Origin: Pseudomonas tritici
Lineage (GTDB): Bacteria > Pseudomonadota > Gammaproteobacteria > Pseudomonadales > Pseudomonadaceae
NCBI RefSeq assembly: GCF_014268275.3
Contig: NZ_CP077084.1
Location: 806,001 to 870,000, forward strand
Direction of reading: 5' to 3'
Length of the DNA: 64,000 bases
Of the stretch, positions 1 through 8,123 are shown piece after piece (within the stretch, counting starts at the first letter, position 1; each line of letters begins with the position of its first letter). The notes beneath the pieces were generated by a model. It saw only the letters and a list, made by a program, of their open reading frames with translations, did not search any database and was not told the origin of the DNA. The position numbers were made by a program, and so were the translations under genes.

Positions 1-584
1 ATCAGCGGTGTAGAGATGTGCCGGCCCAGGCGCAAGCTCAACGCCAGGGCCAAGGCCAGCAGGATCGCGCTGAGGATGCCCATGCTTTGCAGGCTGATGG
101 TCATCGGCTGCTGGAATTGCTGCATGTCCAGGCTGATGCGCAGTTGGCCGGCCTTTACATCCTGAAACGTGATATTGCTCTGGTAGAGCCCTTCGGCTTC
201 ACCCAGCAGGCCGTTTTTCGGGCGCTGCCCGGCTTCGGCCATGATCCGGTTGTCCACGCTATAGATGGCCGCATGGGCCACCAGCGGGTTTTTGGTCAGG
301 TTGTTGAGCAGCACGTTGAGGCTGAGGATGTCGTTGGACACCAGCAGCTCAGTCGCCGAGGTGGCGGTCTGGGTGGTCAGGCTCTCGCCCAGGGCGTCGG
401 CTTGCTCGTGCATGGCCTGTTTGAACTGCAAACCCATCACGCAGGCGTAGATCACCAGGGCCAGGGCGACCAGGATCACGTTATGGCTGGCGATGCGTAA
501 TGCGATCGGTACACGGCGGTGGCGCAGTGCCCGGAAGATCAGCAGGAAGAAGTTATCGGTTTTTACTGGCGTGGGCCGGTTCAC
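1..584 (-). CDS. AhpA/YtjB-family membrane protein (3' part cut by window edge)
   Basis: Reading on the minus strand from a GTG at 584 the frame stays open to the window edge (194 codons visible). The protein begins VNRPTPVKTDNF, has one hydrophobic segment at about residues 36-54, a soluble stretch of about 110 residues that should be periplasmic, and a second hydrophobic segment at about 165-184. This two-helix layout, and the position next to serB and divergent from it, match the SMP_2/AhpA (YtjB) family, whose members sit beside serB in gammaproteobacteria; their biochemical role is poorly defined. The GTG start is chosen because the family N-terminus aligns there from memory; the ribosome site (GAGCGCAA) is weak. 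The C-terminal part lies outside the window. Confidence 0.75.
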   Translation of the reverse strand, partial: MNRPTPVKTDNFFLLIFRALRHRRVPIALRIASHNVILVALALVIYACVMGLQFKQAMHEQADALGESLTTQTATSATELLVSNDILSLNVLLNNLTKNPLVAHAAIYSVDNRIMAEAGQRPKNGLLGEAEGLYQSNITFQDVKAGQLRISLDMQQFQQPMTISLQSMGILSAILLALALALSLRLGRHISTPL

Positions 585-619
585 TTGCGCTCGGCTCTTG
601 GTCCGTGAAGTTGACGCGC

Positions 620-647
620 AGTATAGCGACAGCCCTAGGACCGGCAA
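620..647 (-). promoter_or_regulatory. Candidate sigma-70 promoter for the AhpA-like gene
   Basis: On the minus strand TTGCCG (647-642) and TATACT (625-620) are separated by 16 bp, about 35 bp upstream of the GTG start at 584. Consensus match only. Confidence 0.45.
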
Positions 648-717
648 AGCGCTGGCTGTGCCCGATGGTCACTGAAAGTGGGTAGAATGCGGTTTTTTTC
701 CAGCCTGGGGGTGCGCC

Positions 718-1932
718 TTGCGCGAAATTGTCCTGATTAACATCACGGGGGAAGACCGCCCAGGTCTGACCGCAGCCATTACCGGTGTGCTGGCACAGGG
801 TGGTGTGAACATTCTCGACATCGGCCAAGCGGTGATCCACGACACCTTGTCGTTCGGCATTCTGGTTGAGATCCCGAGCACTGAACAGGCGTCATCGGTG
901 CTCAAGGACATCCTGTTTACGGCGTACAAGCTGGATCAACAGGTGCGTTTCACCCCGGTGTCCGAGGCCGATTACCAGCAGTGGGTGGCCGGCCAGGGCA
1001 AAAAACGCCACATCGTGACCCTGTTGACCCGCAAGGTCACCGCTGAGCAATTGCAGCGTGTCAGCTCGATCACCGCGCAGTATGGTTTGAATATCGACCA
1101 TATCGACCGTTTGTCGGGTCGCATGCCGCTGGACACTCCCGCTGACAAGGGCAAGGGCTGCATCGAGTTCTCCGTGCGCGGTGAGCCAGCCGACCCTCAA
1201 GCTCTGCGCGCCGAGTTCCTCAGCGTGGCGCAGGAACTGAACGTGGATATCGCTTTCCAGGAAGACTCATTGTTCCGCCGCAACCGTCGCCTGGCGGTGT
1301 TCGACATGGATTCCACGCTGATCGAAGCCGAAGTTATCGACGAGTTGGCCAAGGCTGCTGGCGTCGGCGAGCAGGTGTCGGAAATTACCGAACGCGCCAT
1401 GGCCGGTGAACTCGACTTCCGCGCCAGCTTCAAGGAGCGCTTGGCGCTGCTCAAAGGCCTGGACGTCAGCGTGCTGGACTCCATCGGTGCGTCCCTGCGC
1501 CTGACCGAAGGCGCAGAAACCCTGTTCGCTGAACTCAAGCGCCTGGGCTACAAGACCGCAATCCTGTCGGGTGGCTTCACTTACTTCGCCAAGCAATTGC
1601 AGGCCAAACTGGGCATCGACTATGTGTTCGCCAACGAGCTTGAAGTGGTGGATGGCAAGGTGACTGGCGTGGCCGTGGAGCCGATTGTCGATGCACAGCG
1701 CAAGGCAGATCTGCTGAAGGAGCTGGCTCACAAGGAAGGTTTGCGTCTGGAGCAGACCATTGCGGTCGGCGACGGGGCGAATGACTTGCCGATGCTGGCG
1801 ATTGCCGGGTTGGGTGTGGCGTTTCGCGCCAAGCCGTTGGTGAAGCAGTCGGCGAAGCAGGCGATTTCGACCTTGGGGTTGGATGGGGTGTTGTATCTGC
1901 TGGGCTTCCGCGATCGCGACGGTCAGCTGTAA
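718..1932 (+). CDS. serB: Phosphoserine phosphatase SerB
   Basis: Cytoplasmic HAD-family enzyme that dephosphorylates O-phosphoserine in the last step of serine synthesis. The N-terminal half (about 1-80 and 98-180) holds two ACT-like regulatory regions (opening REIVLINITGEDRPGL). The HAD core follows: motif I FDMDSTL with nucleophile D196 and D198, motif II SGGFTYF at 284-290, and the late acidic motif GDGANDLPM at 351-359. The 404-residue length is normal for pseudomonads and longer than the E. coli enzyme because of the duplicated ACT region. The start is a TTG at 718 with GGGGGTGCGCC just upstream; an ATG start is not available in register. Divergent from the AhpA-like gene, convergent with psd. 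Confidence 0.96.
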   Translation: MREIVLINITGEDRPGLTAAITGVLAQGGVNILDIGQAVIHDTLSFGILVEIPSTEQASSVLKDILFTAYKLDQQVRFTPVSEADYQQWVAGQGKKRHIVTLLTRKVTAEQLQRVSSITAQYGLNIDHIDRLSGRMPLDTPADKGKGCIEFSVRGEPADPQALRAEFLSVAQELNVDIAFQEDSLFRRNRRLAVFDMDSTLIEAEVIDELAKAAGVGEQVSEITERAMAGELDFRASFKERLALLKGLDVSVLDSIGASLRLTEGAETLFAELKRLGYKTAILSGGFTYFAKQLQAKLGIDYVFANELEVVDGKVTGVAVEPIVDAQRKADLLKELAHKEGLRLEQTIAVGDGANDLPMLAIAGLGVAFRAKPLVKQSAKQAISTLGLDGVLYLLGFRDRDGQL

Positions 1933-1950
1933 CTGAATAAATGCGGTAAA

Positions 1951-2045
1951 AAATGTGGGAGCGGGCTTGCTCGCGAATGCGGGGTATCAGTCGACACATC
2001 ATTGACTGAACCACCGCTTTCGCGAGCAAGCCCGCTCCCACATTT
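1951..2045. repeat. REPIN, head-in, between serB and psd
   Basis: Inverted pair of REP arms: AATGTGGGAGCGGGCTTGCT at the left and its complement ending CTCCCACATT at the right, with a 45-bp middle that contains TATCAGTC and GACTGAACCACCGC. It sits between the convergent ends of serB and psd, so it could also act as a two-way terminator or mRNA stabiliser. The middle is shared with the copy at 44233. Confidence 0.9.
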
Positions 2046-2054
2046 GGATTTGTG

Positions 2055-2915
2055 TCAGGCTTTAGGTAAAGCGATGCCTTGGCCCATCTGCACAGGCGTA
2101 CCTGCCACCAGCTCTTGCGCCCACGTCACCTGATCCGGCCCAAACAGCACGATCGCCGTAGAACCCAACTTGAAGCGACCCAACTCCGCGCCTTTTTCCA
2201 GATAGATCGGCGCGCGCGCCGCTTCGTCATAACGGACGGTTTTCAGTTCACGCTTCGGCGGCGTCACCAAGCCGGCCCATACGGTTTCAATCGACGCCAC
2301 GATCATCGCGCCCACCAATACCACGGCCATCGGGCCGCGTTCGGTGTCGAACAGGCATACAACACGCTCGTTACGCGCAAACAGTTCCGGCACGTTTTCG
2401 GCGGTGGTCTGGTTGACCGAGAAGATGCGGCCTGGCACGTAGACCATCTCGCGCAGGGTACCGGCCAGTGGCATGTGCACCCGGTGGTAGTCCTTCGGCG
2501 ACAGGTAGATGGTGGCGAAATCGCCGCCCATGAACGGCGCCGCTACAGCGGCATCGCCGCCCAGCAATTCCAGCACGCTGAAGCTGTGGCCCTTGGCCTG
2601 GAACACGCGGCCATGTTCGATCGGGCCGAGCTGGCTGACCGCGCCATCGGCTGGGCTCAACACCGCGCCTGGTGTTTGATCCAGTGGGCGCGCGCCGTCT
2701 TTCAGCGCGCGGGTGAAGAAGGCATTGAAGTGCTCGTAGGCGGTCACGTCTTCAACCAGCGCCTGGGACATGTCCACTTGATAGCGCTTGGCGAACCAGG
2801 TGGTGAAGGCATTCTTGAACCAGCGCACGCGGCACTCGGCGATGCAGCCGGCCAGGCGCGACAGCAAGTGGTGTGGCAGCAAGTACTGGCTGAGGATAAA
2901 CAACTGCTTTTTCAT
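2055..2915 (-). CDS. psd: Phosphatidylserine decarboxylase proenzyme
   Basis: Inner-membrane enzyme converting phosphatidylserine to phosphatidylethanolamine. It cleaves itself at a conserved LGST motif (residues 250-253 here), turning Ser252 into the pyruvoyl group. Asp90 in SPADG and His147 in YHRVHMP are the expected partners for self-cleavage. At 286 residues it has the usual length. It is the distal gene of a minus-strand group: HDOD protein, rhdA, psd, with only 15 bp between the rhdA stop and the psd start. The start ATG at 2915 is the only candidate near the family N-terminus; AAGGTTTAAGGACAGTT upstream contains a good ribosome site (AAGGA). Confidence 0.96.
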   Translation of the reverse strand: MKKQLFILSQYLLPHHLLSRLAGCIAECRVRWFKNAFTTWFAKRYQVDMSQALVEDVTAYEHFNAFFTRALKDGARPLDQTPGAVLSPADGAVSQLGPIEHGRVFQAKGHSFSVLELLGGDAAVAAPFMGGDFATIYLSPKDYHRVHMPLAGTLREMVYVPGRIFSVNQTTAENVPELFARNERVVCLFDTERGPMAVVLVGAMIVASIETVWAGLVTPPKRELKTVRYDEAARAPIYLEKGAELGRFKLGSTAIVLFGPDQVTWAQELVAGTPVQMGQGIALPKA

Positions 2916-2930
2916 AACTGTCCTTAAACC

Positions 2931-3746
2931 TTAAATCTCGACGGGGGTGTCGGGGTGGTTGCCCCATTCGCCCCAGGAACCGGCATAACCTTTGACTCGC
3001 GGATAACCGAGCGCCTTGGCCACCAGGTAGGTGAAGCCAGAGCGGTGGTGAGTCTGGCAGTGGGTGATGATTTCTTTATCTTTGGTCAGCCCGAGGCCTT
3101 CGAGGATTTGCGGCATGTCGCGTCGGATACGCAGGCTGCGTGCCGGGTCCATGCCAGCGGTCCATTCGAAGTTCACGGCACCGGGGATGTGCCCGCCTTT
3201 GGCGGCGAGGACTTTCTCACCGGAATATTCCAGCGGGCCGCGTGCGTCCCAGATGCCCAGGTCGGCAGCACCCAGGCGGCTTTGCAGGTATTCACGGGTG
3301 GCGGTGGGGCCTTCGTGCAGCGTCAGGCTGACCGGACCGCCGACGGGGGCGGGTACGTCGGTGGAGACCGGGCGTTCCTCTTCCAGCCAGGCCAGCAGGC
3401 CACCATCCAGGTAGTGGTATTTCTGATGGCCGATCACGTCGAGCATCCAGATGAACCGCCCGGCCCAGCCGCCGCCTTCGTCGTCGTAGACCACGTAGGT
3501 CGCGTCCGGGGTGTGGCCCAGTTCGCCGAACAACGTCTCCAGGTCCGCCTTGTTGGGCAGCAGGCCGGGTGCCGGCGCCTGGCCCAATTGGGTGCGCTTG
3601 GGGTCAACGAAATGCGCGCCGGGGATATGCCCTTCGGCGTAGCGGGCGGCACTGGTGAGGTCCACCAGAATCAGGTGTTCGGCATCCAGTTGACCGAGCA
3701 GGTCGCTGGGTTCGATCACCAGCGGCAAGCCAGAGAAGTCAGGCAT
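2931..3746 (-). CDS. rhdA: Thiosulfate sulfurtransferase (rhodanese) RhdA
   Basis: Two-domain rhodanese, 271 residues, transferring sulfane sulfur from thiosulfate to cyanide or other thiophiles. The catalytic cysteine is C230 in the loop CQTHHRS, which is the signature of the Azotobacter/Pseudomonas RhdA type and differs from the CRKGVT type of eukaryotic rhodanese. The N-terminal domain (1-135) is inactive, the C-terminal domain (150-271) is catalytic. The longer open frame to 3800 is rejected because AGGAGACC lies 8 bp upstream of the ATG at 3746. Cotranscribed with psd. In cyanogenic pseudomonads the enzyme is considered protective; whether this strain makes cyanide cannot be seen here. 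Confidence 0.94.
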   Translation of the reverse strand: MPDFSGLPLVIEPSDLLGQLDAEHLILVDLTSAARYAEGHIPGAHFVDPKRTQLGQAPAPGLLPNKADLETLFGELGHTPDATYVVYDDEGGGWAGRFIWMLDVIGHQKYHYLDGGLLAWLEEERPVSTDVPAPVGGPVSLTLHEGPTATREYLQSRLGAADLGIWDARGPLEYSGEKVLAAKGGHIPGAVNFEWTAGMDPARSLRIRRDMPQILEGLGLTKDKEIITHCQTHHRSGFTYLVAKALGYPRVKGYAGSWGEWGNHPDTPVEI

Positions 3747-3803
3747 GTGAGGTCTCCTGGTCACAAATGTTGGCGATAAAAGAGGGCGATTGTAGCGCAA
3801 GCA

Positions 3804-5339
3804 TCAGGCGCTGCGGTTGGTAAAGCAGTGCAGGGCTTTCTCGATGCATTGGGCGGTTTTGCCGAAGGCCTGCACGGTGGTTTCCGAGAACGGTCCGCCG
3901 CCCTGGTCGGCCACCATCAGCATCACCACCTTGCCATTGCAGCTCAAGGAGCGCAGCAGCAGGTGTTCACCGGTAAACAGGCGGCGCAGGATCGGTGGCA
4001 GCAAGGCCGAGAACTGGGCGTGGTTTTCAGGGTTGAGACGCACCTGGGCGGACTTTTCCAGCAGGCGCTGCAGCAGCGTGCTGTTAACCACGTCCAGGCT
4101 CAGGTTGGTGGCGTCCTTTGGTAGGCCGTCAACCTGATGCACGCGCAAAGTGCTTTGGGCGCGGTCGGTCATCAGCAGCATGACCCGTTGCATGCCGCTG
4201 GCCACCAGGGCCTCCTTGGCGCAGGTGGTCAGGTGCATCGCGTTGGCAAAGCGGCTCGGTTCTACCAGCAGTTCTGTGCACCGTTTACGCCACACGGCCA
4301 GCGACTCGGCGGTAGGCGGCGGTGCCGGCAGCAGGCCGCGATGAATCTTCTGCACGTGCCAGGGCCAGATCAGTGACAGCGCCGGGTGCCAGAGGTCGGG
4401 CATCAGCGTGGTGCGGGCGCTGGTCACGGCTTGTTGGTGGACGTGTTGCTGTATCTCGCTCAGGGGCTGCTGCAGGTAAAGTGCAGTGAGGAGCTGCCAG
4501 CGTTCGGTGTGCGGGCAGGTCCAGGACTCTTGCGCCGACATCGCCAGGCCGTTGGCCAGCAACACGGTATTGGCCGGCTGGTTCAGCCAGCGGCGCAGGT
4601 TGGGTTCGGCGTCGAGCAATTGCTGATGGCGCAGCGGGTCATCTTCGCGGGCGATATGCAGCGCCTTGACCAGCAAGCGCCGTTCGCTCAACAGCAGCTT
4701 GTAGCCCTGGGAGACCCAAATCGGCAGGTGCCAGGCTTCGGTCAGGCCGACGCACAGGTCGAGCAGGCGTATGCCGAACAATTCCTGCTCGACCTGGCGG
4801 GCTGATTGGCCTTTATGGATAACCCGCAGCTCCCATTCTTCCAGAAGCTTGGGGTAGGCGACCGCCATCGGCCACAGCGGCGACAGAAACAGCAGGCTGC
4901 CCCAGTGAATGTCCTGCCACAGTCGTGCCAGCCGGCTGCCGAACAGGCCATTGGCTTGCTGCGAAGCGTGCTGACTTATCAACAACAGTTGGCGCAGCGC
5001 CACGGGAATCTCGCTGGCGGGCACCGAAGGCAGGCGCGCCAACAGTTCCTCGGCGCGCTTGAGGCCCAGGCGGTTGAGCGCTACTTCGAGGTTTTCCGCC
5101 GGTTCCGCCAGGCTGCCATGGGTGTGGCTGTTGGCTTCGCGCATCACGCTGAGCACGAGGGCCGGGCTGTCTTGCATCAGCTCGGCAATATCTCGTAATG
5201 AGCTGCGGCTGTCGCGGATGCCTTTGCACACGCGGTCGTGGCTGGCCTGGGGAACAGGCAGCAGCACATCGTCCAGGCGCTTGATCCAAGCGGCGAGAGA
5301 AGTAGGTTTTGCAGTTGGGACTGTCGTTTCATTAGCCAT
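3804..5339 (-). CDS. HDOD-domain protein
   Basis: Protein of 511 residues beginning MANETTVPTAKPTSL. The first 230 residues (LDDVLLPVPQASHDRVC..., LRDIAELMQDSPALVLSVMREANS) show the HDOD fold, a non-catalytic HD relative found in bacterial signalling and motility regulators. The C-terminal half (about 350-500) looks like a GAF-type region but I cannot identify it firmly. It is upstream of rhdA and divergent from motAB, matching the PA4955 position in P. aeruginosa. The start is uncertain: ATG at 5339 is preferred, a GTG at 5372 in the same frame is possible; neither has a strong ribosome site. Confidence 0.8.
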   Translation of the reverse strand: MANETTVPTAKPTSLAAWIKRLDDVLLPVPQASHDRVCKGIRDSRSSLRDIAELMQDSPALVLSVMREANSHTHGSLAEPAENLEVALNRLGLKRAEELLARLPSVPASEIPVALRQLLLISQHASQQANGLFGSRLARLWQDIHWGSLLFLSPLWPMAVAYPKLLEEWELRVIHKGQSARQVEQELFGIRLLDLCVGLTEAWHLPIWVSQGYKLLLSERRLLVKALHIAREDDPLRHQQLLDAEPNLRRWLNQPANTVLLANGLAMSAQESWTCPHTERWQLLTALYLQQPLSEIQQHVHQQAVTSARTTLMPDLWHPALSLIWPWHVQKIHRGLLPAPPPTAESLAVWRKRCTELLVEPSRFANAMHLTTCAKEALVASGMQRVMLLMTDRAQSTLRVHQVDGLPKDATNLSLDVVNSTLLQRLLEKSAQVRLNPENHAQFSALLPPILRRLFTGEHLLLRSLSCNGKVVMLMVADQGGGPFSETTVQAFGKTAQCIEKALHCFTNRSA

Positions 5340-5411
5340 GATTGGGGCGCGATCATCACTTGCGGTCAACACGCCCGGAGCGGGCCGAACTGGCTTTTCG
5401 CCTTAACGGGC

Positions 5412-5438
5412 TATAGTCTGGCGCAGTTTTGCCGATAA
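5412..5438 (+). promoter_or_regulatory. FliA (sigma-28) promoter upstream of motAB
   Basis: TATAGTCT (5412-5419), an 11-bp spacer and GCCGATAA (5431-5438). The -10 element is identical to the flagellar sigma-28 consensus, the -35 matches TAAAGTTT at 6 of 8 positions and the spacing is exact. Located about 70 bp before the motA start, in the gap divergent to the HDOD gene. This fits late flagellar-class control of the stator genes. Confidence 0.75.
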
Positions 5439-5505
5439 GAGGAACAAGAGTTTTCAGTTCCCCCCAATATGTCCATGAACCCGACGGCGCAAGTACTCAT
5501 CTCCT

Positions 5506-6357
5506 ATGGCTAAAATTATCGGCATCATCGTCGTCATCGCAAGTGTGCTCGGTGGCTACGTCCTGTCCCACGGTAAAATTGCTGCGCTGGTCCAGCCCTT
5601 CGAAGTGCTGATCATCGGTGGTGCGGCGTTCGGCGCATTCTTGCAGGCGAACCCTGGCTACATGACCATGCACGTGGTCAAGAAATCCCTGGGCATGTTT
5701 GGTTCGCGCTTCACCCACACCTTCTACCTGGAGGTACTGGGGCTGGTCTACGAGATCCTCAACAAGAGCCGCCGCGAAGGCATGATGGCCATCGAGGCCG
5801 ACATCGAAGACGCCTCGGCCAGTCCGATTTTCGCCAAGTACCCGGCCGTGCTCAAAGATGAGCGCATGACCGCCTACATCTGTGACTACCTGCGCATCAT
5901 GTCCTCCGGCAACATGGCCCCCCATGAGTTGGAAGGCCTGTTCGACATGGAATTGTTCAGCCTGAAAGAAGAGCTGGAGCACCCGTCCCACGCCGTGACC
6001 GGCATCGCCGACGGCATGCCGGGTTTTGGTATCGTCGCGGCGGTACTCGGTATTGTTGTGACCATGGCCTCCCTGGGCGAAGGCGACCAGGCAGCCATCG
6101 GTATGCACGTGGGTGCGGCGCTGGTAGGTACCTTCTTCGGTATCCTCGCGGCCTACGGTTTCTTCGGTCCGCTGGCCACCTCGCTGGCCCATGACGCCAA
6201 GGAAGAAATCAACCTGTACGAATCGATCAAAGCCAGCCTGGTAGCCTCCGCTTCCGGCATGCCGCCCTCGCTGGCGGTGGAGTTCGGTCGCAAGGTGCTG
6301 TACCCGAAACATCGCCCAAGCTTCGCCGAGCTGGAACAAGCGGTTCGCGGTCGCTAA
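5506..6357 (+). CDS. motA: Flagellar motor stator protein MotA
   Basis: Integral membrane stator subunit, 283 residues, that with MotB conducts protons to drive flagellar rotation. Hydrophobic segments at about 2-21, 33-51, 168-190 and 200-220 give the four-helix MotA topology, with the long cytoplasmic loop between helices 2 and 3. The conserved prolines at PGFGIVAAVLG and FFGPLATSLA are present. Together with motB it forms a two-gene operon; the next start is 3 bp after the stop. Pseudomonads usually carry a second stator (MotCD) elsewhere; this pair is the MotAB type by its N-terminus AKIIGIIVV and by position between the HDOD gene and rsgA. Confidence 0.97.
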   Translation: MAKIIGIIVVIASVLGGYVLSHGKIAALVQPFEVLIIGGAAFGAFLQANPGYMTMHVVKKSLGMFGSRFTHTFYLEVLGLVYEILNKSRREGMMAIEADIEDASASPIFAKYPAVLKDERMTAYICDYLRIMSSGNMAPHELEGLFDMELFSLKEELEHPSHAVTGIADGMPGFGIVAAVLGIVVTMASLGEGDQAAIGMHVGAALVGTFFGILAAYGFFGPLATSLAHDAKEEINLYESIKASLVASASGMPPSLAVEFGRKVLYPKHRPSFAELEQAVRGR

Positions 6358-6360
6358 GCC

Positions 6361-7380
6361 ATGGAAAACAACCAGCCGATAATCATCAAGCGCGTCAAGC
6401 GCTTCGCTGCGGGGCACCATGGTGGCGCCTGGAAAATCGCCTTCGCCGACTTTGCGACGGCGATGATGGCGTTCTTCCTGGTGCTGTGGCTGATGTCTAC
6501 CGCCACGCCGGAACAGAAGATTGCCATCGCCGGCTACTTCAAAGACCCCATTGGTTTCTCGGAAAGTGGCACGCCCTTCGTGATCGACCTGGGCGGTTCG
6601 CCGCAGTTGGCGCCTGAGCGCACCATTAATCCAGAGGTCAAGACCGAAGCGCCGCAGGAAAAAATCCCGATCGAGCGCGACACTGTCGAATCCATGGCTG
6701 AGCAGGTCGAGCAAGAACGCCTTGAGCTGTTGCTGCAAGAGTTGCAGACCAAGGTTGAGGAAAACCCGCAGCTGCTGAAATTCAAGGATCAGATTTCGTT
6801 CGAAATCACGCCTGAAGGTCTGCGCATCCAGATCACCGACGCGGCCAACCGGCCGATGTTCGACTCCGGCAGTGCGCGCTTGAAGCCGTACTTTGAAGAC
6901 ATCCTGCTGGCCATGGCTGACACCATCAAGGCAGTGCCGAACAAAATCAGCATCAGCGGCCACACCGACGCCAAACCGTACGCGGGCCAGGGCGACTTCG
7001 GCAACTGGGAACTCTCGGCCAATCGCGCCAACGCGGCACGCCGCGCGCTGGTGGCCGGCAGCTACCCGGACCCGCAAGTGGCGCGCGTGGTGGGTTTTGC
7101 CTCCTCGCAGCTGTTTGATCATCAAGACCCGTTCAACCCGTCCAACCGCCGTATCGATATCGTGGTGCTGACCAAAAAGGCCCAGCGTGCGATTGAAGGT
7201 GATCAGCCGCCGGCGCCGCAACCCACCCCAGGCGCAGGTGCGCCGGGTGAAGTACCGGTCGACCCGAACGCCATTCCGCCAGGGCAGGAGCCGTTGCCGG
7301 CGCATGAGCTGCGTCAGAAGCTTAATTTGTTTGATGATGGTGGGGTGAAAGATCCTACGGTGCCTCGTGCGGGGTCATAG
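6361..7380 (+). CDS. motB: Flagellar motor stator protein MotB
   Basis: Stator partner of MotA, 339 residues. The short cytoplasmic N-terminus (basic, IIIKRVKRF) is followed by one transmembrane helix with the proton-carrying aspartate D30 in KIAFADFATAMM. A linker (about 60-145) carries the plug region and coiled coil, and the OmpA-like peptidoglycan-binding domain occupies about 150-280 (SISGHTDAKPY, NWELSANRANAARRAL). The last 55 residues are proline rich and typical of Pseudomonas MotB. Followed by a clear rho-independent terminator at 7404-7433. Confidence 0.97.
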   Translation: MENNQPIIIKRVKRFAAGHHGGAWKIAFADFATAMMAFFLVLWLMSTATPEQKIAIAGYFKDPIGFSESGTPFVIDLGGSPQLAPERTINPEVKTEAPQEKIPIERDTVESMAEQVEQERLELLLQELQTKVEENPQLLKFKDQISFEITPEGLRIQITDAANRPMFDSGSARLKPYFEDILLAMADTIKAVPNKISISGHTDAKPYAGQGDFGNWELSANRANAARRALVAGSYPDPQVARVVGFASSQLFDHQDPFNPSNRRIDIVVLTKKAQRAIEGDQPPAPQPTPGAGAPGEVPVDPNAIPPGQEPLPAHELRQKLNLFDDGGVKDPTVPRAGS

Positions 7381-7403
7381 GAAATTAGCGGCACATCTCC
7401 AAT

Positions 7404-7433
7404 GAAAACGCCCCGACTCATCGGGGCGTTTTC
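7404..7433 (+). terminator. Terminator after motAB
   Basis: GAAAACGCCCC - GACTCAT - GGGGCGTTTTC, an 11-bp stem with T-rich descending arm, 24 bp after the motB stop. Confidence 0.85.
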
Positions 7434-7441
7434 ATTTCTGG

Positions 7442-7837
7442 TTAGAGCGGGAGATAGGCTTTGACGCCGCTGATCACTCCTCGCATATCGTCAGTGCACA
7501 AGCGTGGTACGAATTACTCTCGCCCTTTGGACCGAGTTTTTCTATGGAGCTTGTCGAGGCGCTCGAAGCTGACGGTGTAAATCATGTCGCACTTCACCCA
7601 CAGCTCCTTGTAGCCGTCGGATTGAAGCGGATTGGTGCGTAGCAAATGGTGCCAGTCGTGCTGTATCTCGGGAGCGGTAGAGGAGGTCGGCACCACGGTA
7701 CAGAGTTTGCGATTGTGCGTAGCTGTAGGGGATATCACTACGACTTTGCGGATTTTGAGCATTTCGGGAGCGACAAAGCCTCGCGTGAAGTCGCAGAGGA
7801 GCACATCGCCTTGTTTGGGGTGATAGTAGAGAGCCAA
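7442..7837 (-). pseudogene. PemK/MazF-family toxin gene interrupted by an in-frame stop
   Basis: The frame from a TTG at 7837 encodes 107 residues (start ALYYHPKQGDVLLCDFT, then RKVVVISP, LCTVVPTSS and YKELWVKCDMIYTVSFERLD), the pattern of PemK/MazF-type endoribonuclease toxins. It stops at a TAA (7514-7516) after RKTRSKGRE. In the same frame the sequence continues for 23 codons (FVPRLCTDDMRGVISGVKAYLPL) to a second TAA at 7442-7444. That tail looks like the usual C-terminal helix of the family, where a tyrosine would be expected at the stop, so a TAC/TAT to TAA change probably truncated the gene. The start is TTG with no convincing ribosome site; an in-frame TAA lies two codons upstream. No antitoxin gene is adjacent. 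Either a decaying gene or a shortened, possibly inactive, product. Confidence 0.65.
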
Positions 7838-7851
7838 TCGTTAATGCCCCA

Positions 7852-7985
7852 CAAAAAGCAAAGCCGCCCGAAGGCGGCTTCATTCGACGCGCAGTGGAGC
7901 TTGCTTCGCCCCTTCTGCGCCGCTGGATCAACCCCGAAAAGGATCCAGACTCCTGCCAGCTTGCGCTGGTGACGGAGCAATTATG
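7852..7985 (-). ncRNA. Possible structured RNA ending in a rho-independent terminator
   Basis: On the minus strand, about 130 nt upstream of the toxin remnant: a hairpin with CCAGC-GCAA-GCTGG (7956-7969, a GNRA-type loop), a second hairpin CTGGATC...GATCCAG (7923-7948), then AAGCCGCC-TTCG-GGCGGCTT (7861-7880) followed by TGCTTTTTG. Three stems ending in a T-tract suggest a small RNA gene. It reminds me of phage c4-type antisense RNAs, but I cannot verify that. The ORFs across it are short and show no family. I see nothing further in 7986-8123. Confidence 0.4.
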
Positions 7986-8123
7986 AGCATCAGGATTTTC
8001 GGATTCAAGCTGGCTTGCGTCGATGAGCTACCCAGTTGAGCCGAATTCTTGATGCCGGCGCCCGTTAAATCAATGGACTAGGGCGCTTCGTAGTGCCATT
8101 TATCTGTATCAAAAAAGGGCAAC

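Noticed and set aside
5497..7305. Minus-strand open frame of 602 codons across motAB
   Set aside because: Shadow of motA and motB, composition typical of antisense reading.
8000..8060. Segment with AACTGGGTAGCTCA on the minus strand considered as a tRNA remnant
   Set aside because: No acceptor or anticodon stem could be completed.
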